Source of the DNA: an uncultured Bacteroides sp.
GTDB taxonomy: Bacteria > Bacteroidota > Bacteroidia > Bacteroidales > UBA932
Direction: 5' to 3'
Length of the DNA: 64,000 nucleotides
NCBI GenBank assembly: GCA_900546925.1
Contig: UREV01000002.1
Span: 1-64,000 of the forward strand
The notes under the pieces are model-generated. The model worked only from the letters and a program-made list of their open reading frames with translations, had not been told where the DNA came from and searched no databases. The position numbers were made by a program, and so were the translations under genes. Shown here in pieces: positions 49,610 to 59,494 of this stretch. Each line of letters opens with the position of its first letter. Position 1 is the first letter of the stretch.

Positions 49610-50199
49610 CGCTCCTTAACTATCACCCAGAAGGTCTTGAAGATCAAACCAAGGTCATAGAAGAAATTATGTTTCTCAACATACTCTAAGTATAGCTTGA
49701 CCTTCTCCTGCATAATAACCTCAATGTAATATTTCTCTGGATCTTCTGCCTTCTCCATCAACTCATTCTCGTTACGGAATTTAATGGAAGCTGGGTCAGT
49801 GATACCAGGACGTACATCCAGAACATGCATCTGCTCAGGTGTCCAATAGTCAACATAGTGACGCACCTCTGGACGAGGCCCAACAAGTGACATATCTCCA
49901 ATGAACACATTGATAAGTTGGGGCAGTTCATCCAGTTTAAACTTACGTATCCAATAACCAGATTTAGTAACACGAGGGTCTCTTCCACCAATGGTCACCA
50001 GGCTTCCCTTATCCGCTCCCAATCTCATCGAGCGGAACTTAAAGATACGGAAGTCCTTGTTCTTATAACCCACACGTACTTGACAGTAAAACACAGGTCC
50101 TTTGCTATCCAGTTTAATCCAGATAGCAAGTATTAAGAACAGTGGGCTCAGTACAATCAAGCCAAGCCCACTAGCTACTATGTCAAATAAACGCTTCAT
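49606..50199 (-). CDS. Initiating sugar transferase (undecaprenyl-phosphate phosphoglycosyltransferase)
   Basis: A 197-residue monotopic PglC/WcaJ-type enzyme with one N-terminal membrane segment (IVASGLGLIVLSPLFLILAI). The catalytic region FKFRSMRLGAD is followed by KFKLDELPQLINVFIGDMSL and VGPRPE. It transfers a sugar phosphate to undecaprenyl phosphate and starts the repeat unit of capsule or O-antigen. It lacks the extra N-terminal domains of WbaP. It lies in a tight minus-strand operon with glycosyltransferases. Confidence 0.94.
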   Translation of the reverse strand: MKRLFDIVASGLGLIVLSPLFLILAIWIKLDSKGPVFYCQVRVGYKNKDFRIFKFRSMRLGADKGSLVTIGGRDPRVTKSGYWIRKFKLDELPQLINVFIGDMSLVGPRPEVRHYVDYWTPEQMHVLDVRPGITDPASIKFRNENELMEKAEDPEKYYIEVIMQEKVKLYLEYVEKHNFFYDLGLIFKTFWVIVKER

Positions 50200-50206
50200 C
50201 TAAAAA

Positions 50207-51028
50207 CTACCTTATTTTATATAAAAACTTCTTAACCCATGAAGGCGATACCGTCATGCAAAACATGCCAAATGCAAACAGGTTAGCAGAGAGGTCATAT
50301 CCCAAAGCCTTGTTCATCATCAGCCTGTCTCGCAACATCTGCTTTGCTCGTTTCCATCCGTTTCTGCGATTATAAAAATCATCATTCACACGGAAATGTA
50401 GAACTGTATCTTTTAGATTGGCAAATACACAACCTTTCATAAAACCGTCAAACCACAACATCGTGTCCTGATTCTTTCGGTATTCATTTCTATAACCAGA
50501 TGCTACTTTCTCGAAGTATCTGGCCCTGAACATCACGGCCGGATGTGCTAGGGGGTCACGATAGCGGAAGAACTTCCTGCATTCCTCATGTGTCAACGGA
50601 TACTCTACATGTTTACCTCTCAACTGGTCGTTACCATCTATTTCCTCAATGGCACCACCAACCACATCCACATCGGGGTGTTCTTCCAAATACTTTACTT
50701 GTTTCTCAAACCTATTCTTCTCTGATATATCGTCTGCATCCATTCTGGCATAATAATCATAGCCTTCTTTCTTACAGAGCGTGACCAAGTCATTCAGAAC
50801 ACATGCCAATCCTCTATTTTCTGGGAACCATACTACATCCACCATAGCCTGCCTGTCGAGCAGATCCAAATTTTCTTTCAAATTCTCTCCTACCGGGCCA
50901 TCCACACCAATATAGATGTGAATGTTTCTATATGACTGATAAAGTATGCTTTCAACAGCTTTCCCCATAAAAATTGGGGCGTCATTTTTGTATACTGGCA
51001 GCATTACTGCCACTCTTTTGTTTTCCAT
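50207..51028 (-). CDS. Glycosyltransferase family 2
   Basis: A 273-residue GT-A enzyme. The N-terminus is VAVMLPVYKNDAPIFMGKAV. The nucleotide-sugar and metal site is YYARMDADDIS, and RDPLAHPAVMFRAR is a later conserved block. The donor is unknown. It follows the nucleotidyltransferase-like gene by 5 bp and precedes the sugar transferase by 7 bp in the capsule operon. Confidence 0.92.
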   Translation of the reverse strand: MENKRVAVMLPVYKNDAPIFMGKAVESILYQSYRNIHIYIGVDGPVGENLKENLDLLDRQAMVDVVWFPENRGLACVLNDLVTLCKKEGYDYYARMDADDISEKNRFEKQVKYLEEHPDVDVVGGAIEEIDGNDQLRGKHVEYPLTHEECRKFFRYRDPLAHPAVMFRARYFEKVASGYRNEYRKNQDTMLWFDGFMKGCVFANLKDTVLHFRVNDDFYNRRNGWKRAKQMLRDRLMMNKALGYDLSANLFAFGMFCMTVSPSWVKKFLYKIR

Positions 51029-51033
51029 ATCTT

Positions 51034-52122
51034 CTACAAATAACCATTTTGTTTACGCCAGCACCAATGCCAGAGCTTCCATATTGGTGACCATAATACT
51101 TCGGATGGATACAACATCACCGAATGCATATTTCTTTTTAACATAGTCACACCCCTCTTAAATTTCTTATCCTTAGAAGCTAATTGGTAACGATTGTCAT
51201 AGTGGCCAAAATTGCCACCTATTAAAATCTCGTTTAATAAAAAACTGCCGTGTTTTAAATTTTCTTCACAAAGAGCGAATGTCTTATCCATTCCAAGTTT
51301 ACTTAGCAGAATATACATAATACCACCTGTAAAACTCTCCATACCAAGACCGCATATAGTTTTAAAAGCCGTTGCTCTTTGTTCAGCGCTTGAATGTTTA
51401 AGAATATAATAATAATCCACCAGTTGCCTTAACCCAATGCCTTCCGAAAATATATGTCTGTATATATGTACCAACGAATATACCAAGTCAAATTCGATCG
51501 TTGTATGAGCAAATCCTAATTTTTCATCAAAAGCAGAAAACTGTGTTGGCGCCATTTCCTTAAAGAAAGATTGAAGTTTTCTATCTTTTATGGGACTGAA
51601 CATACAATTGGGCCTGAAATGCACCTCTACCATCACATCATCAAAGAAATACATCGTTGAATCCTTTACATCTACCGACTCTATATGAATATTCTTCGAT
51701 TGTACAAACTTTACGATTTCATCTCTATCTCCTTCCACCCACATATCAATGTCACCACACTGGCGCAACTCGGGCTTTTCATAATATGTAGCTGTTCCTT
51801 GCCCTTTCAACACACAGGTCCTATATCCTCCCTTCTTGAACATCTCATACAGTTCCTTCGCCCTCCTGTTTTGAAGTGCATTTTGAGCTATTGTATTTTG
51901 CTGAACTCCAATCCATTCAAATAACACGGAAGGTTTTTTAGGCACATCGTTTTCAAGAGTTATTTCAAAACCGCACATCATAACTCCTGACAAAGACTGC
52001 TTAACAGATAACCCAAATAGCGCTATCCACTCCTCATCAGTAGGGAAACAACTGAAGTTCTGTTGTGTACCAATAGAAATACGTAACTGTTCGAAGAACA
52101 GGTCGTTGATATTTTTTAGCAT
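51034..52122 (-). CDS. Nucleotidyltransferase-fold protein (NTP_transf_5-like)
   Basis: A 362-residue protein with the pattern of PF14907: FKKGGYRTCVLKGQGTATYY, then RQCGDIDMWVEG with Asp-x-Asp, and later VMVEVHFRPNCMFSP. Such proteins are common in Bacteroidales polysaccharide loci and in loci for modified peptides. Their substrate is not established. It is only 3 bp from the beta-propeller gene upstream, so the two are probably co-translated. Confidence 0.85.
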   Translation of the reverse strand: MLKNINDLFFEQLRISIGTQQNFSCFPTDEEWIALFGLSVKQSLSGVMMCGFEITLENDVPKKPSVLFEWIGVQQNTIAQNALQNRRAKELYEMFKKGGYRTCVLKGQGTATYYEKPELRQCGDIDMWVEGDRDEIVKFVQSKNIHIESVDVKDSTMYFFDDVMVEVHFRPNCMFSPIKDRKLQSFFKEMAPTQFSAFDEKLGFAHTTIEFDLVYSLVHIYRHIFSEGIGLRQLVDYYYILKHSSAEQRATAFKTICGLGMESFTGGIMYILLSKLGMDKTFALCEENLKHGSFLLNEILIGGNFGHYDNRYQLASKDKKFKRGVTMLKRNMHSVMLYPSEVLWSPIWKLWHWCWRKQNGYL

Positions 52123-52125
52123 TGC

Positions 52126-53391
52126 TTATTCTACATCCACTACATAAAGTCCGCGATGTCCCTCAAAACAAGCATCGAAACAAATCTTCTTTCCATCTCT
52201 GCTCCAACGGGGGTGTAGGTCACAGCGGGTGTCATTATCATATTTAAATGGAGCAAACACACGTGCGAGAACTTTTATATCCCTGCCCTCCACATCTGTA
52301 TCTCTTGCCACCTTTACCTCCTGTATTCTTGCTCTATCAGGATAAGTATCAAACACTACAAGGCTATTATCCGTAGGACAATAACTGGGATGCCCATCAT
52401 TACTCAGCTGCAGCCAAAGATGCGTGTATTCCTGTGTTTTATCTTTCATCAAATAATATCCTGTACCTTCTCCCTGTTTGTTTTCAAAAGCAATGATATG
52501 CTCATCATCCTTCCAATAACAATGTGATACCATATCATCATCACTCAGCAGGTACATATCTGTTCCATCAATATTACAGGTTATTAGACGAGTGTACTTC
52601 CTTTGTCCACAATACCAGCGATACAATACCATAAAGCGTTTACCATTAGGTGATAGCATCAGATGGTTGACTTTATGAACAGCCCCTTCTTCCTGCATCT
52701 CAGATCTTGGTTGGAAGTTTGCAAAGTCAGTATATTTCAGCAATTCTGTCACTTTACCGGTTTCTATATCCATTTTCCAGATACAAGTCTCATCTGGCAA
52801 TGCCACACCCTCCGTCTTCTCTGGCAATGCTGAATATCCATATCCGGGTCGAAGATTATGAAGGCGAGAAAAGTCCAATGTCAGTGCAGTCTTTCCGTCA
52901 GCAGAAACAGTGTAAACAGGCATAGGCATAATCCGCTCTTGTCTTGAATCCACATCCAATATAACAGAACAATACTTCCCATCACGCATATCATTATATA
53001 GAATCCGTGAAGAAAAATCCGGCCCAATCCATTGAGCCATGCATCCCTGCTGCACATTCCAAGTATGAGTAGTAGCTATTTTGTTTACTTTCTGTCCCTC
53101 GCCATAATTAAGCATTAAAATATCTGCCTCGCACGTTGGATCTGCCGTACTCCAAGTGTTATCTGCTCGCATACAGAGAATGCGTTCCCCATTCATATCC
53201 CATGGCGATTTATCATAGTAGCCAAAAAAATACTCATGATTTGGATAAAGAGGCGAAACGCATACTATTTTGCCTTCAGACTTTACCTTTGGAGTTATTG
53301 AATACATTAACAACTGATACACTCTTTTGACAAATTTCTTAATGCCAGGGTGCTTGTTAAGTTGGTAATTTATTTTTTGTTCTAAACCCAT
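52126..53391 (-). CDS. TolB-like beta-propeller protein in capsule locus
   Basis: A 421-residue protein without a clear signal peptide. It shows repeated propeller-blade phrases such as HLMLSPNGKRFMVLYRWYCG, HPSYCPTDNSLVVFDTYPD and LHPRWSRDGKKICFDACFEG, each with the S/P-x-G-x-x-I/F pattern of WD40-like PD40 repeats. The N-terminus has a short amphipathic helix that may touch the membrane. Its role is unknown; it may be an oligosaccharide-binding or lyase-like enzyme. Confidence 0.8.
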   Translation of the reverse strand: MGLEQKINYQLNKHPGIKKFVKRVYQLLMYSITPKVKSEGKIVCVSPLYPNHEYFFGYYDKSPWDMNGERILCMRADNTWSTADPTCEADILMLNYGEGQKVNKIATTHTWNVQQGCMAQWIGPDFSSRILYNDMRDGKYCSVILDVDSRQERIMPMPVYTVSADGKTALTLDFSRLHNLRPGYGYSALPEKTEGVALPDETCIWKMDIETGKVTELLKYTDFANFQPRSEMQEEGAVHKVNHLMLSPNGKRFMVLYRWYCGQRKYTRLITCNIDGTDMYLLSDDDMVSHCYWKDDEHIIAFENKQGEGTGYYLMKDKTQEYTHLWLQLSNDGHPSYCPTDNSLVVFDTYPDRARIQEVKVARDTDVEGRDIKVLARVFAPFKYDNDTRCDLHPRWSRDGKKICFDACFEGHRGLYVVDVE

Positions 53392-53400
53392 ATTGTGGAA

Positions 53401-54684
53401 TCAATTACTTAAGTTTTTTTTGAAACACTTCACCAAGATGTCCTGAAACTTTTTACTGTTTTTATCTGCACGATGATTCTTCTCTGAAACGCTCTTTGCG
53501 TTCATAAGGATTCTTGTACGTTCCTCCTTATCGACCAATAATCTTCTTAGTTTCGGAACAAGATCTTCATGATCAGATACACACCACGCGCAATCATTAT
53601 CTCGAAGATACGGCATAAAAGCGATAGTTTCAGGCGCGTAAGCCATAAAATTCGTTCCACTTGAGACACTATCAGCTATCTTAGTTGAAAAGCCATATCT
53701 AATAGCATACACTTTTTCTTCATCAAAACATTCAGCATGGAAAACTACATCACTCTCACGTATAACATTAATGACCTTATCATAAGCGACGTTTCCTCGA
53801 TAATTGATTGCTGTGCAATTCTCAAAGGCACGTTTAGTTTCATCAAAGCCTTTAAGAGGTCCGTATACATCAAGCCTATAATCCGGGTTTATTTCTTGCA
53901 AGGCTTGCGCTATTTCTATCAAAGACTTATATCTATCAAAATAGAACGACCCCAAATATGAAAATTTAGGCTTGCTTGAAATATCAAAATGAGGCTCAAA
54001 TGTTAAATTAGAACTTGTATAAATGGTTGTGGCTGGCTTATGGAAAATAGCAGTATAATCTCTTTCTAATGCATCGTTCAAATAAATAGAGAAGTCGGCA
54101 TAATTGATAGCGTCCTCAAAACACTTTCTATACCGCCTAACAAAAATCTTTTGGAATAGGCCTGGCATAAAACCTTTACCTCTTATATTCTTATCAAAAA
54201 AATAATAAGCCTCGCAATTGAAAATAACCAATGGCAAGTGGTATTTTTGAGCTATACCTAAGGCTATCTTATGAATAAAATAACTATCGCCATTCATCAA
54301 AAGAATCAAGTCAGGTTTAAAGTTCTCAACCCATTCAAAAAAAGCTTTTTGACGCCATACATTTGTATTCCATATAGAATTACGCACCACCATTGTAAAA
54401 GGAGTCTTCTCTATCGTCCTCCCGCCAACATTATCTGTTGGCTTTATGGCCTGGTGAACTCCATCTATCTTTTGTCTCTTAATAATCGCATTAAGTGCGT
54501 CATGGTCTGTAACGCAGAAATAATTGTCGCAAACATTATAGTTGGGGTCGTTCATTATAATGCAAAACTGAGCAAGGTAGTCCTTAGGCCAGCCAACAAA
54601 TAGATTTGCTAGCGTTCTTCCATTGTTTGTTGAATATGACAGGCACTCATTTTCAACAATCAGAACTTTAGGAATTCTATTCAT
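53401..54684 (-). CDS. GT-B glycosyltransferase
   Basis: A 427-residue predicted glycosyltransferase of GT-B type. The C-terminal domain has FSYLGSFYFDRYKSLIEIAQ, then YRLDVYGPLKGF and a donor-site-like stretch GFSTKIADSVSSGTNFMAYA (compare KxxExxAxGxP). The N-terminal domain starts PKVLIVENECLSYSTNNGRT. The donor and acceptor are unknown. Spacing to the next gene is 9 bp. The coding sequence is AT-richer than the backbone, as in the rest of this locus. Confidence 0.82.
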   Translation of the reverse strand: MNRIPKVLIVENECLSYSTNNGRTLANLFVGWPKDYLAQFCIIMNDPNYNVCDNYFCVTDHDALNAIIKRQKIDGVHQAIKPTDNVGGRTIEKTPFTMVVRNSIWNTNVWRQKAFFEWVENFKPDLILLMNGDSYFIHKIALGIAQKYHLPLVIFNCEAYYFFDKNIRGKGFMPGLFQKIFVRRYRKCFEDAINYADFSIYLNDALERDYTAIFHKPATTIYTSSNLTFEPHFDISSKPKFSYLGSFYFDRYKSLIEIAQALQEINPDYRLDVYGPLKGFDETKRAFENCTAINYRGNVAYDKVINVIRESDVVFHAECFDEEKVYAIRYGFSTKIADSVSSGTNFMAYAPETIAFMPYLRDNDCAWCVSDHEDLVPKLRRLLVDKEERTRILMNAKSVSEKNHRADKNSKKFQDILVKCFKKNLSN

Positions 54685-54703
54685 AGTTTGTAACCATTTA
54701 ATT

Positions 54704-55672
54704 CTATTTATTCAACAATTTACACAGCAATGAAAAACAATCAGGGCTTATTAATATAATATACAATGAAATATCCGTCTTCTTATATTTAATAGCCTGT
54801 TTTGCTTGCTGGTGAATATATATTTTATTCTCTTTTAAAAAAACTCTATACTCTTTTGTTCTAATTATATCTCTACTATAATCAAGAGCACAATTAATTA
54901 AACCAAATATTAAATATTGGAAAAGGGGCTGATCAACAACGGATACATTATCAACCATCCAATTCATCAATATTTTATGACCATTAATTAGATCATATCC
55001 CGACCTCACCGTTATTGAGCTCATAATAGATCCGGATGATCTTAATCGATATACATATACTGGCTTACTGATTATTTTAACTTTATTTGCCTTATAAAGA
55101 ATCATGTGGCCCCAAACGCCGTCCTCGTGTAGAATTCGTGGAATAAAACTAAACCTATTTCTTAAAAGGAAGTCCTTCTTATAAATATATCTTTGAGCAG
55201 CCCCTACTGGCAATCTTCTTTTAAGATATTCAACGCCCTTCATAATTATGGGGCCATCATATCGTCGTTCTTTAAAAGTATTTTCTGTTTCATAATATTC
55301 TTTCAAGAACGATGAGAAGACATCAACGTCAGGATTCTTTTCTAGTTCTTCAAATACTGTTTCCAACGCATTATCAAGAAGCCAATCATCGCTATCTACA
55401 AACCACACATATTCTCCAGTTGCCTTTTCAAGACCATTGTTTCTTGCCATACTTAGCCCCTGGTTCTGCTGCTTGATAGGGACTATTATTTGAGGATAAA
55501 TATCAAAATATTTATCAATGACAGCCTGACTATTATCAGGAGAACCGTCATTAACTACCACAAGTTCAATTTTGTCTCTTTCAAGTGCTTGATTTAAAAT
55601 GCTCGAGAGGCATTTATCAAGATATTGCTCTACCTTATAAACAGGAACTATTATTGAAAGTTTTTTGGGCAT
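54704..55672 (-). CDS. Glycosyltransferase family 2
   Basis: A 322-residue GT-A enzyme with KLSIIVPVYKVEQYLDKCLS at the N-terminus, VVNDGSPDNSQAVID, and the metal site VWFVDSDDWLLD. It resembles the WaaE/CpsI-like GT2 enzymes of capsule clusters. It is strongly AT-rich, with many AAA/ATA codons unlike the backbone genes, pointing to horizontal origin. It lies 28 bp downstream of the beta-helix remnant. Confidence 0.92.
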   Translation of the reverse strand: MPKKLSIIVPVYKVEQYLDKCLSSILNQALERDKIELVVVNDGSPDNSQAVIDKYFDIYPQIIVPIKQQNQGLSMARNNGLEKATGEYVWFVDSDDWLLDNALETVFEELEKNPDVDVFSSFLKEYYETENTFKERRYDGPIIMKGVEYLKRRLPVGAAQRYIYKKDFLLRNRFSFIPRILHEDGVWGHMILYKANKVKIISKPVYVYRLRSSGSIMSSITVRSGYDLINGHKILMNWMVDNVSVVDQPLFQYLIFGLINCALDYSRDIIRTKEYRVFLKENKIYIHQQAKQAIKYKKTDISLYIILISPDCFSLLCKLLNK

Positions 55673-55700
55673 TATTATTGTGTTTGATTTATAATTATCA

Positions 55701-56400
55701 CTAGTGTCTTTTTATCATTTTCTTTATTCTACACGTAAAACCTCTCTTTTTTACTTTTTCACCCTTTTTGAAAACTATCTTGCCGTCTTTGCTAATAGTA
55801 GCAGAGATAAACTTATTACCTTCCAGACACACATATTCATTCCCTTTTGTGTCCAGATCACCTGCTATATAGTTATTACGTATTATCGTTTTTTCTCCTA
55901 AGCCTCTTCTATTACCTTCTATTCTGCACGGGCCAATCAATATATTATTCTCGAAGACATTATTTATATTGCTTCGCTCACATTCTTCTACATAACGAGA
56001 ATAAGAAGCATATTCACCTGGCCACATATTATACACCAAGTTACGTCTAACAATACAATTATATGCGCCATTATCAAGATAAATACCCCATATATCACAC
56101 TCCTCATAACCAAGATTTCGAACTATGTTATCCTCTATAACAACACCATCTGTATGCGCCCAAATATAAATACCTCCAGCATCATCCAATTGCCCCCATT
56201 TAATTCCATAATATTCACTATTATCAATAAGATTCCCAACAATACGCCCAGAAATATTAACAACGCCGGAATCTCGCGCACCGCCAACTGCTATTGCATT
56301 GTAAGTGAATGAAGAAATATCGTTATCTTTAATCAAAAAATTTTTTCCATTAACCGCAATTGCAGCCCCTCCTTTATTAATCAATCCTGTATTTGTTATT
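55701..56400 (-). pseudogene. Right-handed beta-helix protein, 5' end removed by an IS
   Basis: At least 233 residues of a pectate-lyase-like right-handed beta-helix, with coil repeats such as IKDNDISSFTYNAIAVGGAR, DGVVIEDNIVRNLGYEECDI and GAYNCIVRRNLVYNM. The frame is open up to the IS border at 56400 (ITNTGLINKGG), so the N-terminal part is missing. The sequence on the other side of the IS does not continue it. Intact relatives act as polysaccharide lyases or epimerases in capsule loci. Confidence 0.8.
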
Positions 56401-58126
56401 TTAGGGATTGTCGTTTAATGTTTTCTATTAGACCGAAGCAGCCGACTGATCCCATCCATTTCTGCGTTCGGGTAACCAAATTTCCGATTTATATCTCATT
56501 CCGGTCGTTTCGGCCGGACTAATTGTCCATTATCAATGGCAGAGGCGTAGTTCCGCCTTGAAAGCACTTCTCTATGTGCATATTTTCGTTTCAAGAGGCC
56601 GCCAGATGAGCTCTCTGCTCTATCCTGTCTGCCAGCTGCACCACGTTTGCAGTGTGGATGCCGAAGAAGATGTACAGGATTTCCGTCTGCTTCGTCCGGG
56701 CCTTGACTCGCCTCAGGTCGTAGTGCTCTTTCTGTGTGCCGAACGAGCCCTCCATCGCTGTCGCCCTCACTCTGGCAAGTTCCTTTCTGACAAGGTCTTT
56801 TCCCTTCTTCTCCTCGCTGAACGGCCTTCCTCGCTTCACGAACGATGTCTGTATCCCATTCTCCTTGCAGTAGTCTCTGTTGTCGGTTCCGGCATAACCG
56901 GTGTCTCCTCCCACTTTCTTTGCTTCAACTCCGAACAACCTCTTATGCATCTTCAGACAATGTATCAGCCTTGAACCCTCATTGAAGGCATTGAAGGACA
57001 GTTTCTCGATGAATGAGATTCCGTCGACCAGTATGTTGTTCACCTTCGCTCCGAACTCAACACTCTTCACTTCCTTACCCCTCACTATCGGTCTCACATA
57101 CGGCTTGCTGATGCTCACTATCCTGTTCGGAATACTCTCTCTGCAGTCCTTGCTCTGGAAGTGGTTCTTCTGCTGGCGGTACATCTTCGTGATGATTTCC
57201 AAATCACTTTTCTCTCTGGTTGTCAGCAGACTCTGTGCGTTCTCATAGGCACGTTCCGTCTTGCGGATCTCTTTCAATATCTTGCCCAATAGTTCCAGCA
57301 GCCTGCGAGTCATCTTCCTTGTCTGGCTCTTGCTATGCTTGCGTTGCTTCCTGAATGCCAAGTTCGCCTTCTGAACGTCAATGAACTTTGTTCTCGGACG
57401 ATGGATCCTCAACCTCTTGCTCAACTCGCACATCGTCTCGTAACTCTTCTCTATCCCTTCCCACAACAGCTTCGGGTCCGTCGGATACCTCATCTCGCTC
57501 TCATAGCAGGTCGCATCCGTGTACAGCGTATCCAGGTTCTGCATGTATGGCTTCCATTGTTCCGCCAGGATCTCCTGCAACTGCTGTATCTTCAGTTTTC
57601 CGGCAAGCTCCAGCATTATGTCATCCAGCAGTTTGTAGTTTGTCAGTGGACGAGCCGGATCTATTATCACCTCGCAGAACATCTGGTAGTGGATGTTGCC
57701 GTTCAACTGCTCCATCAACTTCGGACAACTTAGCCCCGTGTACATCTTCAGGAACATCAGAGCCACTTTCCCCTCAGGTGTGAAGTACGACCTGCGTCCC
57801 AGTTTCGGTCTCATGCTCTTGCTGACAAGCCCGAAGTTCTCTGCCATCGCATGGAGCGGAAGCAGCTTCTTCATCCTGCCCAATTCACTCTTTTCAAACG
57901 TTGACCTATAGAGGTCATAAAAATCGAACTCCGAGAAACCGATATTGGGTGCTAATTCAGCAAAATTTCGTACTTTTGACATGCAGATTTATTTTGCGAT
58001 TCCTCCAAATTAAGCTTTGCACGGCCTGTTGGAGGAATTTTTCTTTATATATCAAAGATACAAAATATTTAACACATTAGCAATCAATTCGTTAGGCAAA
58101 GATTAACATTTCCCGACAGTCCCTAA
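56401..58126 (-). mobile_element. Insertion sequence, IS5/IS1182-like (1,726 bp)
   Basis: Ends are imperfect terminal inverted repeats: TTAGGGATTGTCG at 56401 and, on the other strand, TTAGGGACTGTCG ending at 58126, both followed by an AATGTT phrase. One transposase gene is inside. The flanks GTTATT and GTATT hint at a target duplication but are not identical. The element truncates the beta-helix gene. A related solo end is at 43889. Confidence 0.8.
56591..57982 (-). CDS. IS5/IS1182-like transposase
   Basis: A 463-residue DDE transposase with an N-terminal DUF772 domain (SYFTPEGKVALMFLKMYTGL). A DDE catalytic core is likely: the first Asp in LDTLYTDATCYESEM (the Tyr-Thr-Asp-Ala pattern), another in VGGDTGYAGTDNRDYCKENG, and Glu in AMEGSFGTQKEHYDLRR. 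The frame is complete, so the element may be active. Confidence 0.88.
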   Translation of the reverse strand: MSKVRNFAELAPNIGFSEFDFYDLYRSTFEKSELGRMKKLLPLHAMAENFGLVSKSMRPKLGRRSYFTPEGKVALMFLKMYTGLSCPKLMEQLNGNIHYQMFCEVIIDPARPLTNYKLLDDIMLELAGKLKIQQLQEILAEQWKPYMQNLDTLYTDATCYESEMRYPTDPKLLWEGIEKSYETMCELSKRLRIHRPRTKFIDVQKANLAFRKQRKHSKSQTRKMTRRLLELLGKILKEIRKTERAYENAQSLLTTREKSDLEIITKMYRQQKNHFQSKDCRESIPNRIVSISKPYVRPIVRGKEVKSVEFGAKVNNILVDGISFIEKLSFNAFNEGSRLIHCLKMHKRLFGVEAKKVGGDTGYAGTDNRDYCKENGIQTSFVKRGRPFSEEKKGKDLVRKELARVRATAMEGSFGTQKEHYDLRRVKARTKQTEILYIFFGIHTANVVQLADRIEQRAHLAAS

Positions 58127-58240
58127 GTATTAGAGCATTATATCTCATTAGAGAGACTAACCATCCCGCCAGGTTGTCTGACATATAATCGTAACATTAA
58201 CTTATTGCCGCAACAGAAGCGAAGATGACCGCACTCCGCA

Positions 58241-59494
58241 TTATTTCATCACCAGCATAACGCCGAAGGACATAGCCACCAAGACCAGTCCGATCAGGGA
58301 TTCGTAGGGAATCAGGCGGAGCCTTTCTTTGAGGTCCATGCCTATGGAACCGCCTGTGGCGTGAAAGAAGGAACCGTGAGGGAGGTGGTCCAGGACGGTG
58401 GCACCCGCATTTGTCATCGCTGCTGCCCAGACGGCATTGACCCCAGCCGCTAAGACAGTCTGGGCGAAAGAGGCGGAAGCTATTGTGGCACCGGCGGTGG
58501 TGCTGGCGGACGCGGCGCTCATCAGAATCGACGAAACAGGGGCTATCATGGCGGCACCTCCGTCCCAGCCCGAAATCATACTGATCAACAAATCCTTTAC
58601 TGCTGAAGCCTTTATAACACCGGCGATCGTTCCTGTACCCACCAGAAGAACCGCAATCGGGGACATCTTCTCCAGGCCGTAACTTAAACTCTCACGCGTC
58701 GATCTCCACTTGCCAGTCGCGAGGACACCCACCAGACCGCCGGCGGGAAGAGCGATTGCGGGATCTATCGCTATACCGAACAACGGGCGCAAAACCATGA
58801 GCAGAACCGCTGTCAACGGGCCGGTTATACTCGCCATGAACGACGGCAAACCCTCCTGAGAACGCATCCCCTCCGCGTCATCCATGCTGGAAAAACCCTT
58901 GTCAGGAAGCAGCGGAAGAATGACAAAAATCAGCACCACCATGCCGACCAACGCAGGAATGATACCTGCTGCCATGACTGACGAAAGCGGGGCATCGTAA
59001 TTCTCCGCAGCGATAATCGTATTCGGATTAGGCGACACGATATTTCCGCACTTTCCGCCGCCGATCAACGCCAAGAGAACTTTTCCCTTCGAAAGGCCCA
59101 TCTCCTTGCCGATCATGATAGCTATCGGCGCCACCGTGATGACCGCCACGTCGATGAACACGCCCACACCGGTAAGAATGAATACGGATAAGGCCAATGC
59201 CAGGAAGACATTGCGCCGTCCGGCCTTTTCTACGATCGTAAGCGCGATTTTGTCCGCAGCGCCAGTCTTCACCAACGCACCCGTAAGCACACCGGCGGCA
59301 AGAATACGGACGATAGCCGGGGAAATGTCACGGACACCCGAAAACATCTCCTTGATAGTCAAGTCGAAACCCCAACCAGACGCGAGACCGCTGACTACAG
59401 CTCCGAGAATAAGAGCATAGACAGGGTGACATTTCTTCAATATAAGGATAATCGCAAGCGTAAGACCGATTGCAACAGCAAGTGCACTATTCAT
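58241..59494 (-). CDS. GntP family permease
   Basis: A 417-residue membrane protein with about 12 hydrophobic segments, GntP-type (PF02447). Visible features: KKCHPVYALILGAVVSGLAS, the GGGKCGNIVSPNPNTIIAAE motif region and a second-half counterpart, AAAMTNAGATVLDHLPHGSF. The family imports gluconate and similar sugar acids. It overlaps the glycerate kinase gene by 8 bp, so glycerate or a related acid is a likely substrate here. Confidence 0.9.
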   Translation of the reverse strand: MNSALAVAIGLTLAIILILKKCHPVYALILGAVVSGLASGWGFDLTIKEMFSGVRDISPAIVRILAAGVLTGALVKTGAADKIALTIVEKAGRRNVFLALALSVFILTGVGVFIDVAVITVAPIAIMIGKEMGLSKGKVLLALIGGGKCGNIVSPNPNTIIAAENYDAPLSSVMAAGIIPALVGMVVLIFVILPLLPDKGFSSMDDAEGMRSQEGLPSFMASITGPLTAVLLMVLRPLFGIAIDPAIALPAGGLVGVLATGKWRSTRESLSYGLEKMSPIAVLLVGTGTIAGVIKASAVKDLLISMISGWDGGAAMIAPVSSILMSAASASTTAGATIASASFAQTVLAAGVNAVWAAAMTNAGATVLDHLPHGSFFHATGGSIGMDLKERLRLIPYESLIGLVLVAMSFGVMLVMK

